Source of the DNA: Bacillota bacterium
Lineage (GTDB): Bacteria; Bacillota; Sulfobacillia; RBS10-35; JAJYVN01
Reading direction: 5' to 3'
Length of the DNA stretch: 41,582 nt
Assembly (NCBI GenBank): GCA_021797775.1
Contig: JAJZZC010000018.1
Span: forward strand, 1-41,582
Below, one piece after another: positions 28,555 through 36,827 of this stretch. Within the stretch, counting starts at the first letter, position 1, and the number at the start of each line of letters is the position of its first letter. The position numbers were made by a program, and so were the translations under genes. The notes under the pieces were generated by a model, which did not search any database, was not told the DNA's origin, and saw nothing but the letters and a program-made list of their open reading frames with translations.

Positions 28555-29763
28555 TCACAACTCCAGCGGCAGGTTGGGGTCGGCGTCCAGGTCCCAACCG
28601 TCCCCGCGACCGGCCCGATGCGCCACCCAACCCGCCGCTGCGATCATGGCGGCGTTGTCCGTGCAGTAGCGCAGGGGCGGAACGGCCCAACCCCAGCGGC
28701 GCTCCGCCGCCGCCCGGCCGAGCGCCGCCCGCAGGCCCGAGTTAGCGGCGACGCCGCCACAGGCGAGCAGGGCCTTTACGCCGTGCTCCTCCGCGGCCCG
28801 CACGGTGCGCTCGACCAGGACGTCCACAACCGCGGCCTGGAACGACGCCGCAACGTCGGCCACTTCAGCGGGATCGAGGGCCGGGGCTCCCGCGTTCCCG
28901 GGAGGGGCGTCGGACGCTGGAGCGGCTTCGCGCCGACCGTGGTGCCGGCGCCCGTCGCCGCTCTGCGCCGTGGCGGCCACGCGCATGGCCACGTGCTGCG
29001 CCACGGCAGTCTTCAGGCCGCTGAAGCTGAACGCGAAGGGTCCAGCGGCCGGTGTGGGCCCGCCGCCGCCCCGCGGCCCGGAGAGCGGCCGCAGGGTTCG
29101 CGGGAACGGCACGGCCCGCGGGTCGCCGCTCGCCGCCAGTCGGTCGATGCGCGCGCCGCCAGGGTAGCCGAGGCCGAGCAGGCGTGCCACCTTGTCGAAG
29201 GCCTCGCCGACGGCATCGTCCACCGTGCTGCCGAGCAGGTGCAGCCCCCCGTCCCCGGGGAGGAGGCAGACGTCCGTATGTGACCCAGATACTACCAGAC
29301 AGACGGCCGGTCGGGGAAGCCCGTCACCCCCCCGGGGCAGGGCGCCTACCCTCTCCCCAGCCTCGCCGGTCTCTAGCCGATGGGCGTAGACGTGGCCAGC
29401 CAGGTGGTTCACCCCGACCAGCGGGAGCCCGCGGGCAAAGGCCAGAGCCTTGGCCGCCGCCACGCCGACCAACAAGGCGGCAGGGAGCCCGGGTCCGCGT
29501 GTCACCGCCACCAGGCAGAGATCGCCCCAGGACGCGCCCGCCTGACGCAACGCGTGGTCCACGACGGGCAGTACGGCCTCCAGGTGATGGCGCGCCGCCA
29601 GTTCGGGCACCACGCCACCGTATCGCCCGTGCAGGTCCGCCTGACTGGCCACGACGCTGCTCAGGACCTGGCAGCCCCCTGCGACGACGGCGGCGGCGGT
29701 CTCATCGCAGCTGGTCTCCAGCGCCAAGCAGAGACCGTCGGTCGGCACATCCACGGGCGTCAC
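28555..29763 (-). CDS. tsaD: tRNA N6-adenosine threonylcarbamoyltransferase TsaD
   Basis: The protein has 402 residues. GTG 29763 has AGGTAGGTG eight bases upstream; ATG 29787 is a weaker alternative. ASKHA fold: LALETSCDETAAAVV (13-27), GGVVPELAARHHLEA, the iron-binding VNHLAGH (H120, H124), STVDDAVGEAFDKVARLLG, FSFSGLKTAV and CGGVAANSGLR. Three low-complexity insertions (about 132-150, 228-241, 265-298) make it longer than the usual 335-345 residues; the last is rich in Arg, His, Ala and Pro. With TsaB and TsaE it transfers threonylcarbamoyl to A37 of ANN-decoding tRNAs. It is separated from its partners by about 4 kb. Confidence 0.96.
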   Translation of the reverse strand: MTPVDVPTDGLCLALETSCDETAAAVVAGGCQVLSSVVASQADLHGRYGGVVPELAARHHLEAVLPVVDHALRQAGASWGDLCLVAVTRGPGLPAALLVGVAAAKALAFARGLPLVGVNHLAGHVYAHRLETGEAGERVGALPRGGDGLPRPAVCLVVSGSHTDVCLLPGDGGLHLLGSTVDDAVGEAFDKVARLLGLGYPGGARIDRLAASGDPRAVPFPRTLRPLSGPRGGGGPTPAAGPFAFSFSGLKTAVAQHVAMRVAATAQSGDGRRHHGRREAAPASDAPPGNAGAPALDPAEVADVAASFQAAVVDVLVERTVRAAEEHGVKALLACGGVAANSGLRAALGRAAAERRWGWAVPPLRYCTDNAAMIAAAGWVAHRAGRGDGWDLDADPNLPLEL

Positions 29764-29960
29764 GGCTCGGCACCTACCTGTGGTCATGCAAGCTCTGGGG
29801 TCGCACGGTCCGTCGACCTCGTGCCGGCCCAATCAGAGCCAGGATGGATGGTGAGCACACAGCGCAACGCGGGTCTGGGCCCACACTCCCGCTTGTCCGA
29901 GAAAGCCGGAACCCCGCTGATGCAACGCGGGAACGAAGTGGACTGGACACCGGATCGCCC

Positions 29961-29991
29961 AGGCGCCACCACCGTCCCCGTGGTGGCGCCT
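29961..29991 (-). terminator. strong hairpin upstream of tsaD
   Basis: AGGCGCCACCAC (29961-29972) and GTGGTGGCGCCT (29980-29991) form a perfect 12-bp stem with a 7-base loop. It lies after the orphan frame at 30133-30440 and about 200 bp before tsaD. No U-tract follows. It could be a terminator or part of the tsaD leader. Confidence 0.5.
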
Positions 29992-30132
29992 GCGTCCTGA
30001 AGATGGGGTGGATGCGGACGGAGGGCAGCCGTCGCACGCCCGCACTCGGCGCGACGGCTGTCCCCACGGGTCCTCGGCGACCCAGAGGGCACGCGCTCTG
30101 TCCCCAGGCACGCAGCGCGGCCACTCGCCAGC

Positions 30133-30591
30133 CTATCTGCCGCGCTGCGGCTGGGCGACAGCATCTGAAGCGCCTGATGGGACGCACCTCGTGTCGGATT
30201 CATGTAAGCCCTCTACCTGACAATAGCTTTCACCACCGGCGCTCACACATCGCTGCGCCAGCGTCTCTGTGAGATCCACACCCAACACGCGGGCCAACCG
30301 ACTCCGGTATGTTATCGTATCTGGGAACGTACGGTCAAAGGCAACGCGACAGCCGCTGTTGGTGTTCAGCTTCTCCACGTATGCCTCCAGCCACCGCGGC
30401 AGGGCATGGCAGAAACCGCCGGGTCGTGGCCGCGCTCGTCCCGGGCCCCACCAAACCTCGGGCGCGCTCGTGGTTAGCCCGCTATCCGATCCGTGCCACA
30501 TCGCGGTGGGCCCCGCTACCCGCGCGGCGACGATGGCCTGCGGGACGCGCGCCATCGCGGTGGACTTCGCCCCGACCCTCACGGCCCTCAC
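30133..30591 (-). pseudogene. unidentified frame, possibly a degraded gene
   Basis: I do not recognise this protein. From about 30440 to 30190 the frame has mixed codon use with natural-looking composition (CHALPRWLEAYVEKLNTNSG; VAFDRTFPDTITYRSRLARV; LAQRCVSAGGESYCQVEG), unlike the Arg/Pro-rich shadows nearby. The upstream part looks non-coding and no start with a ribosome site was found. GC is lower than in neighbours, which hints at foreign or decayed DNA. It is cysteine-containing with no known motif. Confidence 0.3.
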
Positions 30592-30694
30592 GGGTACCCC
30601 AACCGCGAATCGGCGGGTGTGCAGCGCAGCGGCGGCCCCCGGCTGACGAAGGGGGGGGGCGGCCGCGGCCCGCTCGGACTCGGTGAGCCTGCGG

Positions 30695-31576
30695 TCACCC
30701 CACCCTGGCCACCGCCTCCGCAGCTGTCCCCAACGCCGCGCGCAGCGGATCGAACGCGGCGTGGGCCGGCCGATCGGCGCGGCGGAGCAGCGCGATGGTC
30801 CGCGCCGCGTGCTCCAGCCCGTTCACGGCGATGCCCACCACACGCCCCTCGCCGAGGGCCGCCGCCACAACGGAGCGCGGTAGCAGCGACAGGCCGAGCC
30901 CCGCCGCCACCAGTTCGCGCAGGGCCTCCAGGCTGTCCATCTCCGCCACGGGCTCCGGGAACAACCCGGCCGCCGCGAACAGCTCGTCCAGGAAGGTGCG
31001 GAAGCCCGTGCCGCGCGCGTAGAGGCAGAGTGGCCGCTCCGCCAACTGCCCGAGCGTCAGCCGGCTGGGGCCGCCGCGGGGCCCCACCGCCACGACTGGA
31101 TCGCGCAACAGCGGCACCGCCAGCAGGCGGCGGTCGGCGGCCGCGGTGGTGACCAGCCCGGCGTCGACCTCCCCCGCCAACAGGCGTGCCGCGGTCGCGG
31201 CGCTGTCGCCAGCGTGCACCCGCACCGGCAGGGCGGGCAGTTGCGCGCGCAGGCGGGCCAGGGCCGCCGGCAACAGCGTCAGGCCGACGGTGGCGCCGCA
31301 ACCAAGCCGCAACGGCGTCATGGCTTGCCCCCGGATGGCCGCCAGGGTCGCTTCCCGGTCGGCGCGTTGGCGCCGCGCCAGCGCCGCCAACGCCTCGCCG
31401 GCCGGCGTCAGGGCAACGCCCCGCCCCTGGCGCCGCACGAGCGGTACGCCGACCTCCGCGGCCAACCGCTGCACCTGGCGTGTCAGCGCGGGCTGGGTGA
31501 TGTGCCGCCGCTCAGCGGCGGCGGTAATCGATCCCGTCTCGCTCAGGGCGAGGACCGCCTCTAGCCCCTCCTCCAC
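30695..31576 (-). CDS. LysR-family transcriptional regulator
   Basis: The protein has 293 residues. GTG 31576 has GGGGGAG five bases before it. The N-terminal winged HTH reads SITAAAERRHITQPALTRQVQRL (in part: ALTRQVQRLAAEVG), a normal LysR signature. The effector domain (about 88-285) begins PLRLGCGATVGLTLLPAALA and includes AGEVDAGLVTTAA. It is divergent from purA with 105 bp between, the typical LysR-target geometry, although LysR control of purA is not a standard pairing. The effector is unknown. Confidence 0.92.
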   Translation of the reverse strand: MEEGLEAVLALSETGSITAAAERRHITQPALTRQVQRLAAEVGVPLVRRQGRGVALTPAGEALAALARRQRADREATLAAIRGQAMTPLRLGCGATVGLTLLPAALARLRAQLPALPVRVHAGDSAATAARLLAGEVDAGLVTTAAADRRLLAVPLLRDPVVAVGPRGGPSRLTLGQLAERPLCLYARGTGFRTFLDELFAAAGLFPEPVAEMDSLEALRELVAAGLGLSLLPRSVVAAALGEGRVVGIAVNGLEHAARTIALLRRADRPAHAAFDPLRAALGTAAEAVARVG

Positions 31577-31597
31577 GCTCGCTCCCCCAATTCATGC

Positions 31598-31635
31598 GTC
31601 CTGTGCATTCGTGCTGACCTAATCATGCATTGGAC
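31598..31635. promoter_or_regulatory. inverted repeat between lysR and purA, candidate LysR operator
   Basis: GTCCTGTGCAT (31598-31608) and ATGCATTGGAC (31625-31635) are inverted copies matching at 9 of 11 positions, spaced 16 bases apart. They lie in the only shared regulatory DNA of the divergent pair. It has the right place and size for a LysR dimer-pair site; binding is inferred. TTGGAC (31630-31635) could be a -35 element for purA. Confidence 0.4.
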
Positions 31636-31681
31636 GCGAAGCTTGCGCCACCACATGCTGACGGCGGGGGTGAAGGCATTG

Positions 31682-32875
31682 ATGGATGAGGTGGTCATCG
31701 GCCTGCAGTGGGGCGACGAAGGCAAAGGCAAGCTCGTCGACGAGCACGCGGCGGGCAGCGCCGCCGTGGTGCGGTTTCAGGGTGGCGCCAACGCGGGGCA
31801 CACCATCGTGGCCGGAGGCGTCCGGCACGTGCTGCACCAGGTGCCGTCGGGGGCGCTGCATGACGGCGTGTTCTGCATCATCGGCGCAGGCTGCGTGCTT
31901 GAGCCGGCTGCATTGCGCGCGGAGGTGGAGGCCCTGGGCCTCACGCCCGAGCGGCTGGCCGTCTCCCCGCGGGCGCAGGTGCTCCTGCCCTGGTACCGCG
32001 CGATCGATGCGGCGGAGGAGGCCCTACGCGCGGGCCAGCCGGTGGGCACGACACAGCGGGGCATCGGCCCGGCGTACGCAGCCCGTGCGGGGCGCTGGGG
32101 ACTCACCGTGGGGCCATTCGTCGACGAGGACGCGCGCGCCGAGCGCTTGGCGGGGGTACACCCCTGGATGGAACGCTGGCTGGCGGCCCTCGGCCTAGAC
32201 GCCCCGGCCTGGGACGGGGAGGCGGATCTGGCGCGCTGGCTGCGGCCCTTCGTCGCCGACGACCTCGCGGCGATCGGCCGGGCCCGCGCGCGCGGCCCGG
32301 TCCTATTCGAGGGGCAACTGGGGCTGATGCGCGACCCAGACCGCGGCGCCTACCCGTTCGCCACCGGTGCCTCCGTGCTGCCGCCTGCGGCGCTGCTGCC
32401 GCCCGGAACCCGGGTTCTGGGTGTGGCCAAGCCTTACGTCACGATGGTGGGCGGGGGCCCTCTGCCCACCGAGGCGCCCCCGGAGGAGGCGGCCCTGCTG
32501 CGTGAGGCGGGGGGCGAGTACGGGGCCACCACCGGCCGCGCACGGCGCGTGGGGTGGCTGGACCTGCCGGCGCTGCGCTACGCGGCACGGGCCACGGGGG
32601 CCACCGACCTCTGCCTGCAGATGAAGACCGACGGGCTGGCGGCTTTGGGACGGGTGCCGGTGTGCGTCCGCTACGCGGGCTGGGACGAGGCCAGCGGCTA
32701 CCCGCTGCCGCACCAGGTGGCGCGGGTGGAACCGGTCTACGAGGACTGGCCGGCTCCGCTTTCGTCAGCGGGGGTCCTGGATCTCGCGCGCCGCATCGCC
32801 GGCGACGTAGGCCTGCCGCTGGCCTACGTCGGCACCGGGCCCGGACGGGGGGAATGCGAGCAGTTCGTAGGATGA
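31682..32875 (+). CDS. purA: adenylosuccinate synthetase (divergent, short form)
   Basis: The protein has 397 residues. ATG 31682 follows GGGGGTG at about 9 bases; the frame is open to 31625. It makes adenylosuccinate from IMP, aspartate and GTP in AMP synthesis. The P-loop GLQWGDEGKGK with catalytic Asp12 and catalytic His40 (NAGHT) are intact, as are the IMP motif GTTQRGIGPAYA and TTGRARRVGWLDL. Other signatures drift: RFQGGANAGH instead of GGNNAGH, FEGQLGLMRDPDRGAYPFATGAS instead of the usual FEGAQG...VTSS, and KTDGLAALGRVPVC instead of KTDVLDGLDEI. It is about 30 residues shorter than typical. Probably the functional PurA of the lineage, but a paralogue with altered substrate cannot be excluded. 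Confidence 0.9.
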   Translation: MDEVVIGLQWGDEGKGKLVDEHAAGSAAVVRFQGGANAGHTIVAGGVRHVLHQVPSGALHDGVFCIIGAGCVLEPAALRAEVEALGLTPERLAVSPRAQVLLPWYRAIDAAEEALRAGQPVGTTQRGIGPAYAARAGRWGLTVGPFVDEDARAERLAGVHPWMERWLAALGLDAPAWDGEADLARWLRPFVADDLAAIGRARARGPVLFEGQLGLMRDPDRGAYPFATGASVLPPAALLPPGTRVLGVAKPYVTMVGGGPLPTEAPPEEAALLREAGGEYGATTGRARRVGWLDLPALRYAARATGATDLCLQMKTDGLAALGRVPVCVRYAGWDEASGYPLPHQVARVEPVYEDWPAPLSSAGVLDLARRIAGDVGLPLAYVGTGPGRGECEQFVG

Positions 32876-33043
32876 GGGGGGGCCGGGGGCGCGGGCGGCC
32901 TGTCGCGGAGGGGGGAAGCGGCAGGCCGGCACCCCGTTCGGCCGAGTGGGCCGAGTCGGCGCCAGGGGTCGCCCCAGGCTGGGGGGTGACCGTCTTGTAG
33001 CGGCTCACCGGTAACGCGTGGAAACCGCTCAATGTGGGGGAGA

Positions 33044-33171
33044 GGGACGGCGCCCCGGCCAGCCGAGCCTATCCTTGGGCGACAAGGCGTCAAGGACAAG
33101 GGCCCGCGGCCCGCTACGCGCCCTTGACGCCCCGCCGCCCAAGGGGGATAGGCATCGCGGGGCGCCGTCCC
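33044..33171. repeat. 128-bp stepped palindrome behind purA
   Basis: Three nested arm pairs line up: GGGACGGCGCCCCG (33044-33057) with CGGGGCGCCGTCCC (33158-33171), perfect 14 bp; CCTATCCTTGGGCG (33068-33081) with CGCCCAAGGGGGATAGG (33136-33152), 14 pairs with a GGG bulge; GGCGTCAAGG (33086-33095) with CCTTGACGCC (33122-33131), perfect 10 bp. The transcript would fold into one long interrupted hairpin. No T-tract and no obvious target duplication. It could end purA transcription or be a palindromic repeat element. Confidence 0.8.
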
Positions 33172-33627
33172 GACAATCGCCGTTAGGGTGCGTGAGCAGG
33201 ACTTGTTCACTCCCACGGATCGTGAGCGGCTGCACGTCACACGTTGGCGGCTTGCGAGGCACGACCAAGACGGGGCCCCGGGGGCGATCCTCGCTGGCGC
33301 GGCCGCGGCCATCCGGTCGTTCTTGAATCTCCGCCTGGTACGTATAGGACTGTTCGCGGCGTGGACCCAGACTTCGGCTCATCGGTTCGCCGCCGCCCAG
33401 AAACCGTTGAGCCCCAAGGATCACCCAAATGCTGGCAGATTGTGCATCCCGCACGCGGTCTGCCGGATCACCATACTACAGTACGTCATCGTCGCGATTG
33501 GTACTACATCTAGTGATTCGATCCACCTGCGGACCTCCGGCGTGCACAACGGGTGAGACGCGCCAGAAGCCAAATGCGTCGAAGTCTGGGACCTACTACC
33601 GGCGTTCGCTTCCCCGGTTTCTCCTCT
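33172..33627. other. non-coding stretch between palindrome and repeat copy 4
   Basis: About 450 bases of lower GC than the surrounding genes. Open frames on both strands have no start support or motif. Nothing recognised. Confidence 0.4.
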
Positions 33628-33765
33628 TTGATCCTGAATCTCGCAGTGTCAGATTGGCGCCGCTGCGCAGAAGGACCCCGCGACACGAGCGGGTGAGATC
33701 GTGGCGAGGGGCCGGCCCCTGGGCACCAAGGCGACCGGCCGCCCCTTCGCGAAAGTCAGGTTGAT
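33628..33765 (+). mobile_element. 128-bp MITE-like repeat, copy 4, with 5-bp target duplication
   Basis: The body is 33633-33760, with ends CCTGAATCTCGC and GCGAAAGTCAGG pairing at 10 of 12 positions. It is flanked by a perfect direct repeat TTGAT (33628-33632 and 33761-33765). It sits about 115 bp beyond the rimI stop. Clearest copy for defining the element. Confidence 0.9.
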
Positions 33766-33879
33766 GCCCGGGCGCCTGTCAAGCAGAAGACTCCGCCGGG
33801 ACTCGGGCGCGCCCAGCCCTGGTCGACGCACCACCCCAGCACGGTACCACGGCTCGCTGCGGCACAGTGGCTCACCGTC

Positions 33880-34374
33880 TCATGATCGTTGATCGTGCTG
33901 CTCGCCGGCCGGCGTCAATGTCTTCCACATGATCAGGGCATCCTCATGTGTGTCGGTGTAATAGCCCGGCCGCCGCCCACGCGTCACGAACGCGTGCTTT
34001 CTATACAGGTTCTGGGCGACGGTATTGCTGGGGCGTACCTCCAGCGTCATGCGCCTGCAGCCGTGCGCCGCCGCCCGCGCCTCCAGCGTGCTGAGCAGTC
34101 GCTCCCCGAGGCCGTGGCCCCGTTCGTCGGGATGTACGGCGATGTTCGTGACGTGCGCCTCGTCGAGGACCAGCCACATGCCGCCGTAGCCGACCACGCG
34201 TGCACCGCGCAGGGCGACGATATAGTGGGCGTACGCGTTCTGCGTCAACTCGGAGACGAAGGCACGCTCCGACCAGGGCGTGTGGAAGGAGCGCCGCTCG
34301 ATGTCGAGGACACCGGCGACGTGTCGCAACTGCATATCGGCCATCACGACCGGGGTCCTCTCGACCACCGCCAT
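33880..34374 (-). CDS. rimI: ribosomal-protein-alanine N-acetyltransferase-type GNAT enzyme
   Basis: The protein has 164 residues from ATG 34374; ATG 34344 (MADMQ) or ATG 34335 (MQLRHV) would suit the family start as well. GNAT fold with FHTPWSERAFVSEL, VGYGGMWLVLDEAHVTNIAV, the acetyl-CoA motif A VHPDERGHGLGERLL (80-94), and LEVRPSNTVAQNLYRKHAF, all hallmarks of RimI. It acetylates N-terminal Ala of ribosomal protein S18 in model bacteria; wider substrates are known. It follows tsaE and tsaB on the same strand, as in Bacillota, but after a 470-bp gap. Confidence 0.93.
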   Translation of the reverse strand: MAVVERTPVVMADMQLRHVAGVLDIERRSFHTPWSERAFVSELTQNAYAHYIVALRGARVVGYGGMWLVLDEAHVTNIAVHPDERGHGLGERLLSTLEARAAAHGCRRMTLEVRPSNTVAQNLYRKHAFVTRGRRPGYYTDTHEDALIMWKTLTPAGEQHDQRS

Positions 34375-34846
34375 CCGCCCCACACCACCCCGGCGGTCGG
34401 CCCGCCTCGCAAAAGCCGCGTGCCCCCGAGCGGGATCGCCACCCGCAGCGCCGCAACCCCCGCAGTCTACTACGTGCCGGCGGCCGCGGCGGTGCTCGTC
34501 CACGGCACTCCGGCCGTAGCCGGGAGCACGGCCGCAAAGGCAGGGTACGCCCCGTGTTCCCTCTGGCCCACGCCTTTGCGCCCCGGGTGCTCCGCGCCGA
34601 GCCCTGGGAGGTGGACAGCCCGTCGAGCATGGCCGGAGCAGCCCGTGACCTGAGCGCTCAGCCGCCTCACGGTGCAGGCCGCGGCGCCCCGCGTGTCCGG
34701 CGGACGGGTCCGACCTCCTACGCGGTCCCACGGAGGGGTGTCGCCCAAGTCGGGCGCCGGGGGGCCTCGGGGACAAGGACGCCGTGGCCGCGAAGGGAGA
34801 CTTTTTGCGGAGGCCAGATCACCACCCGCGACGCGTGCCCGTCGCT
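34375..34846. other. 472-bp gap between tsaB and rimI
   Basis: Unusually long for genes that are normally adjacent or overlapping. No gene, repeat or hairpin was recognised in it. The minus-strand frame is open through it but Arg/Gly-rich without motifs. Confidence 0.4.
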
Positions 34847-35668
34847 TCAGCCACCCGGTCCGACCCCGGCGCGCACCGGACCGATGTCCGGCTCGCTGAC
34901 GTACGCCGGCACCAGGGTGAGCGGGTCGACGCCCTCGCCCCGTGCCAGGCGCAGCATCCCCACCGCGGCCACCCCATGCGCCACGTGGAGGGGCCCCGTG
35001 CCTTCCTCCCGGGAGGCGGGGAGTGGGCCAAGGTCAGCAAGATGGGCCGCCGCGCCGCCCGAGCGCGGTGTAAGGGTGAACGGACTCTCGAGGATGTCCC
35101 CGAGCGCCGCCACGTCCTCCGGCAACCACCCGGCCCCGGCCAGGCGGCACCCACCGCCTTCGGGCCGCGCCGCCCCCAGGATGCCCCTGACGGCTTCCAC
35201 CCAGTGCGCGCGCGACCACAGGGCGGGCGGGACCACGGCCGACGGTAGACCACCCGCAACGCGGTACACCGCGCCGTACACCCGGCCACGGCGGGCGTCG
35301 AGCGCCGCCGCCACCACGGCAGGCGGCGGGCCAGCGGCGAAGGCCAGGGCTTCCAACGACCCGACGGCGGCCAGTGGCAGCTCCGCCGCCCAGGCCAGGG
35401 CCTTGGCCGTGGCGACCGCCGCGCGCACGCCGGCGTAGGAGCCCGGGCCCACCGCCACGGCCACCCCGTCGAGGACGTCCAGGGAAAGGCCGGACGCCGC
35501 TAGGAGCCCACTCACGACATCCAGCAGCGTGGCCGCGGGGCGCGCCGGCCCCGGCCGGTAGGCCCGCGGCCACCGGTCCGCCGGGTCGGCTCCCGCCGCC
35601 CAGGAACCGCCATGCGCCAGAACCACATCCACCGCGCCGGTGGAGGCGTCGAGCCCGAGCACCGTCAC
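34847..35668 (-). CDS. tsaB: tRNA threonylcarbamoyladenosine biosynthesis protein TsaB
   Basis: The protein has 273 residues. GTG 35668 lies after AGGGA. It is an ASKHA-fold pseudo-protease partner of TsaD: VTVLGLDASTGAVDVVLA, the hallmark VAVGPGSYAGVRAAVATAKALA split across 71-92, LAAVGSLEALAFAAG, and ALDARRGRVYGAVYR. It forms the TsaBDE complex for t6A37 synthesis. It lies 271 bp after tsaE. Confidence 0.93.
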   Translation of the reverse strand: MTVLGLDASTGAVDVVLAHGGSWAAGADPADRWPRAYRPGPARPAATLLDVVSGLLAASGLSLDVLDGVAVAVGPGSYAGVRAAVATAKALAWAAELPLAAVGSLEALAFAAGPPPAVVAAALDARRGRVYGAVYRVAGGLPSAVVPPALWSRAHWVEAVRGILGAARPEGGGCRLAGAGWLPEDVAALGDILESPFTLTPRSGGAAAHLADLGPLPASREEGTGPLHVAHGVAAVGMLRLARGEGVDPLTLVPAYVSEPDIGPVRAGVGPGG

Positions 35669-35939
35669 GGGATGTCCCTGCGCGGCTGCCCCCGGCTGTA
35701 GCCGTGGGGGGGTGTCCTGAATCCCGCACATCCCCGTAGGCGTCCCCTCCAGCGCGGCTTCCGGTCGTGGCCACACACCGGCATCGGCCAGAGATCGTGC
35801 CACTGTTGGCCCCCACGGGGTCGGTCCTGACCGTCCCTCCGGGCCACGGGGACGCCGCGCCGTGGGGACGTCACCCCGCCGCGGTCGGTCGCCCAGGGTC
35901 GCCAGACACCGTCCTGCTACCCCACGCTCGCCGATGCCC

Positions 35940-36521
35940 TCAGGATGGCTCCTCCACGCCCTCGGCTTCCGCCGTGCGGCGGCGTGACTGCTCCACCGCC
36001 CGTTCCATGGCGGCGGTCGGCCCCGCGGCAGCGCCCCGGCGCGCGGCCGCGAGCACACGCAGCCCCCCGGGTCCGAGCGCGCGCCACTCCAAGCGCCGGG
36101 CCGAGGCAGTGGCCGGCTGGATATCGATCCGCACCCCATCGGGCGGCGTCCACGGCCCCAGGTACTGCGCCCACTCGACGATCAGGACGGACGCGCCGTC
36201 CAGGAGGTCGTCCCACCCCAGGTCCTCGCCCGCCGCGCCCTCACCCAGGCGGTAGAGGTCCACGTGGGCGACGGGCAGGCGGCCCGTGTAGGTGCGTACC
36301 AGGGTGAAGGTGGGGCTGGGATGAGGCCCCGGAACGCTCAACCCGCGCAGGATCCCGCTGGCGAGCACCGTCTTGCCAGCCCCCACGGGACCATGCAGCA
36401 GGAAGGCGTCGCCCGCGCGCGACGCCTCACCAGCCCACTCGCCCAGGCGCGCCGTCTGATCCGGCGTGGAGCTGCGCACGCGCCAGAGTCGCCCGTCCCC
36501 CTCATCCCGCCCGCGCGCCAC
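35940..36521 (-). CDS. tsaE: tRNA threonylcarbamoyladenosine biosynthesis ATPase TsaE
   Basis: The protein has 193 residues from GTG 36521 (AGGTGGAGG just upstream); GTG 36479 is an alternative. Walker A is GPVGAGKT (44-51), then SPTFTLVRTYTG, HVDLYRLGE and the LIVEWAQYLG strand, all typical of TsaE. The tail after about residue 150 is Ala/Arg/Glu-rich and extends beyond the usual 150-residue length. Its ATPase resets the TsaBD complex in t6A synthesis. First gene of the tsaE-tsaB-rimI run. Confidence 0.92.
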   Translation of the reverse strand: MARGRDEGDGRLWRVRSSTPDQTARLGEWAGEASRAGDAFLLHGPVGAGKTVLASGILRGLSVPGPHPSPTFTLVRTYTGRLPVAHVDLYRLGEGAAGEDLGWDDLLDGASVLIVEWAQYLGPWTPPDGVRIDIQPATASARRLEWRALGPGGLRVLAAARRGAAAGPTAAMERAVEQSRRRTAEAEGVEEPS

Positions 36522-36593
36522 GCCTCCACCTCGATGCGCCCGTCGTCGCGCGCCCCCAGAGCAGCCCCAGACCGCGCGACCTTCGTGCCCCAC

Positions 36594-36602
36594 CTTATAC
36601 CA
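36594..36602 (-). promoter_or_regulatory. extended -10 element upstream of tsaE
   Basis: On the minus strand TGGTATAAG reads as TGn plus TATAAG, a good extended -10, about 75 bp before the tsaE start. No clear -35 hexamer was seen. The tandem repeat copies lie just behind it. Confidence 0.4.
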
Positions 36603-36689
36603 TTCCCCGTACCGACGCCCGGACGGCCATCGCGCCCAGCACGGCCTCCAGCCGTAGCCACACACTGGTGGCGACCGAGGGGCCGGGCT

Positions 36690-36827
36690 ATAAACCTGAA
36701 TCTCGCAGTGTCAGGCTGGCGCCGCTGCGCAGAGGGACCCTGCGACACGAGCGGGTGAGATCGTGGCGAGGGGCCGGCCCCTGGGCACCAAGGCGACCGG
36801 CCGCCCCTTCGCGAAAGTCAGGATAAA
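36690..36827 (+). mobile_element. 128-bp MITE-like repeat, copy 5, with 5-bp target duplication
   Basis: The body is 36695-36822. It is flanked by a perfect ATAAA direct repeat (36690-36694 and 36823-36827). The left end is CCTGAATCTCGC and the right end GCGAAAGTCAGG. It abuts copy 6 head to tail and lies upstream of the tsaE promoter. Confidence 0.9.

Noticed and set aside
33649-33834. Minus-strand open frame through the 128-bp repeat giving a shared peptide (FAKGRPVALVPRGRP-like) in several copies
   Set aside because: Copies differ by frame-changing and stop-creating substitutions, no common start or ribosome site exists, and the repeat has inverted ends and target duplications. The shared peptide follows from shared DNA.
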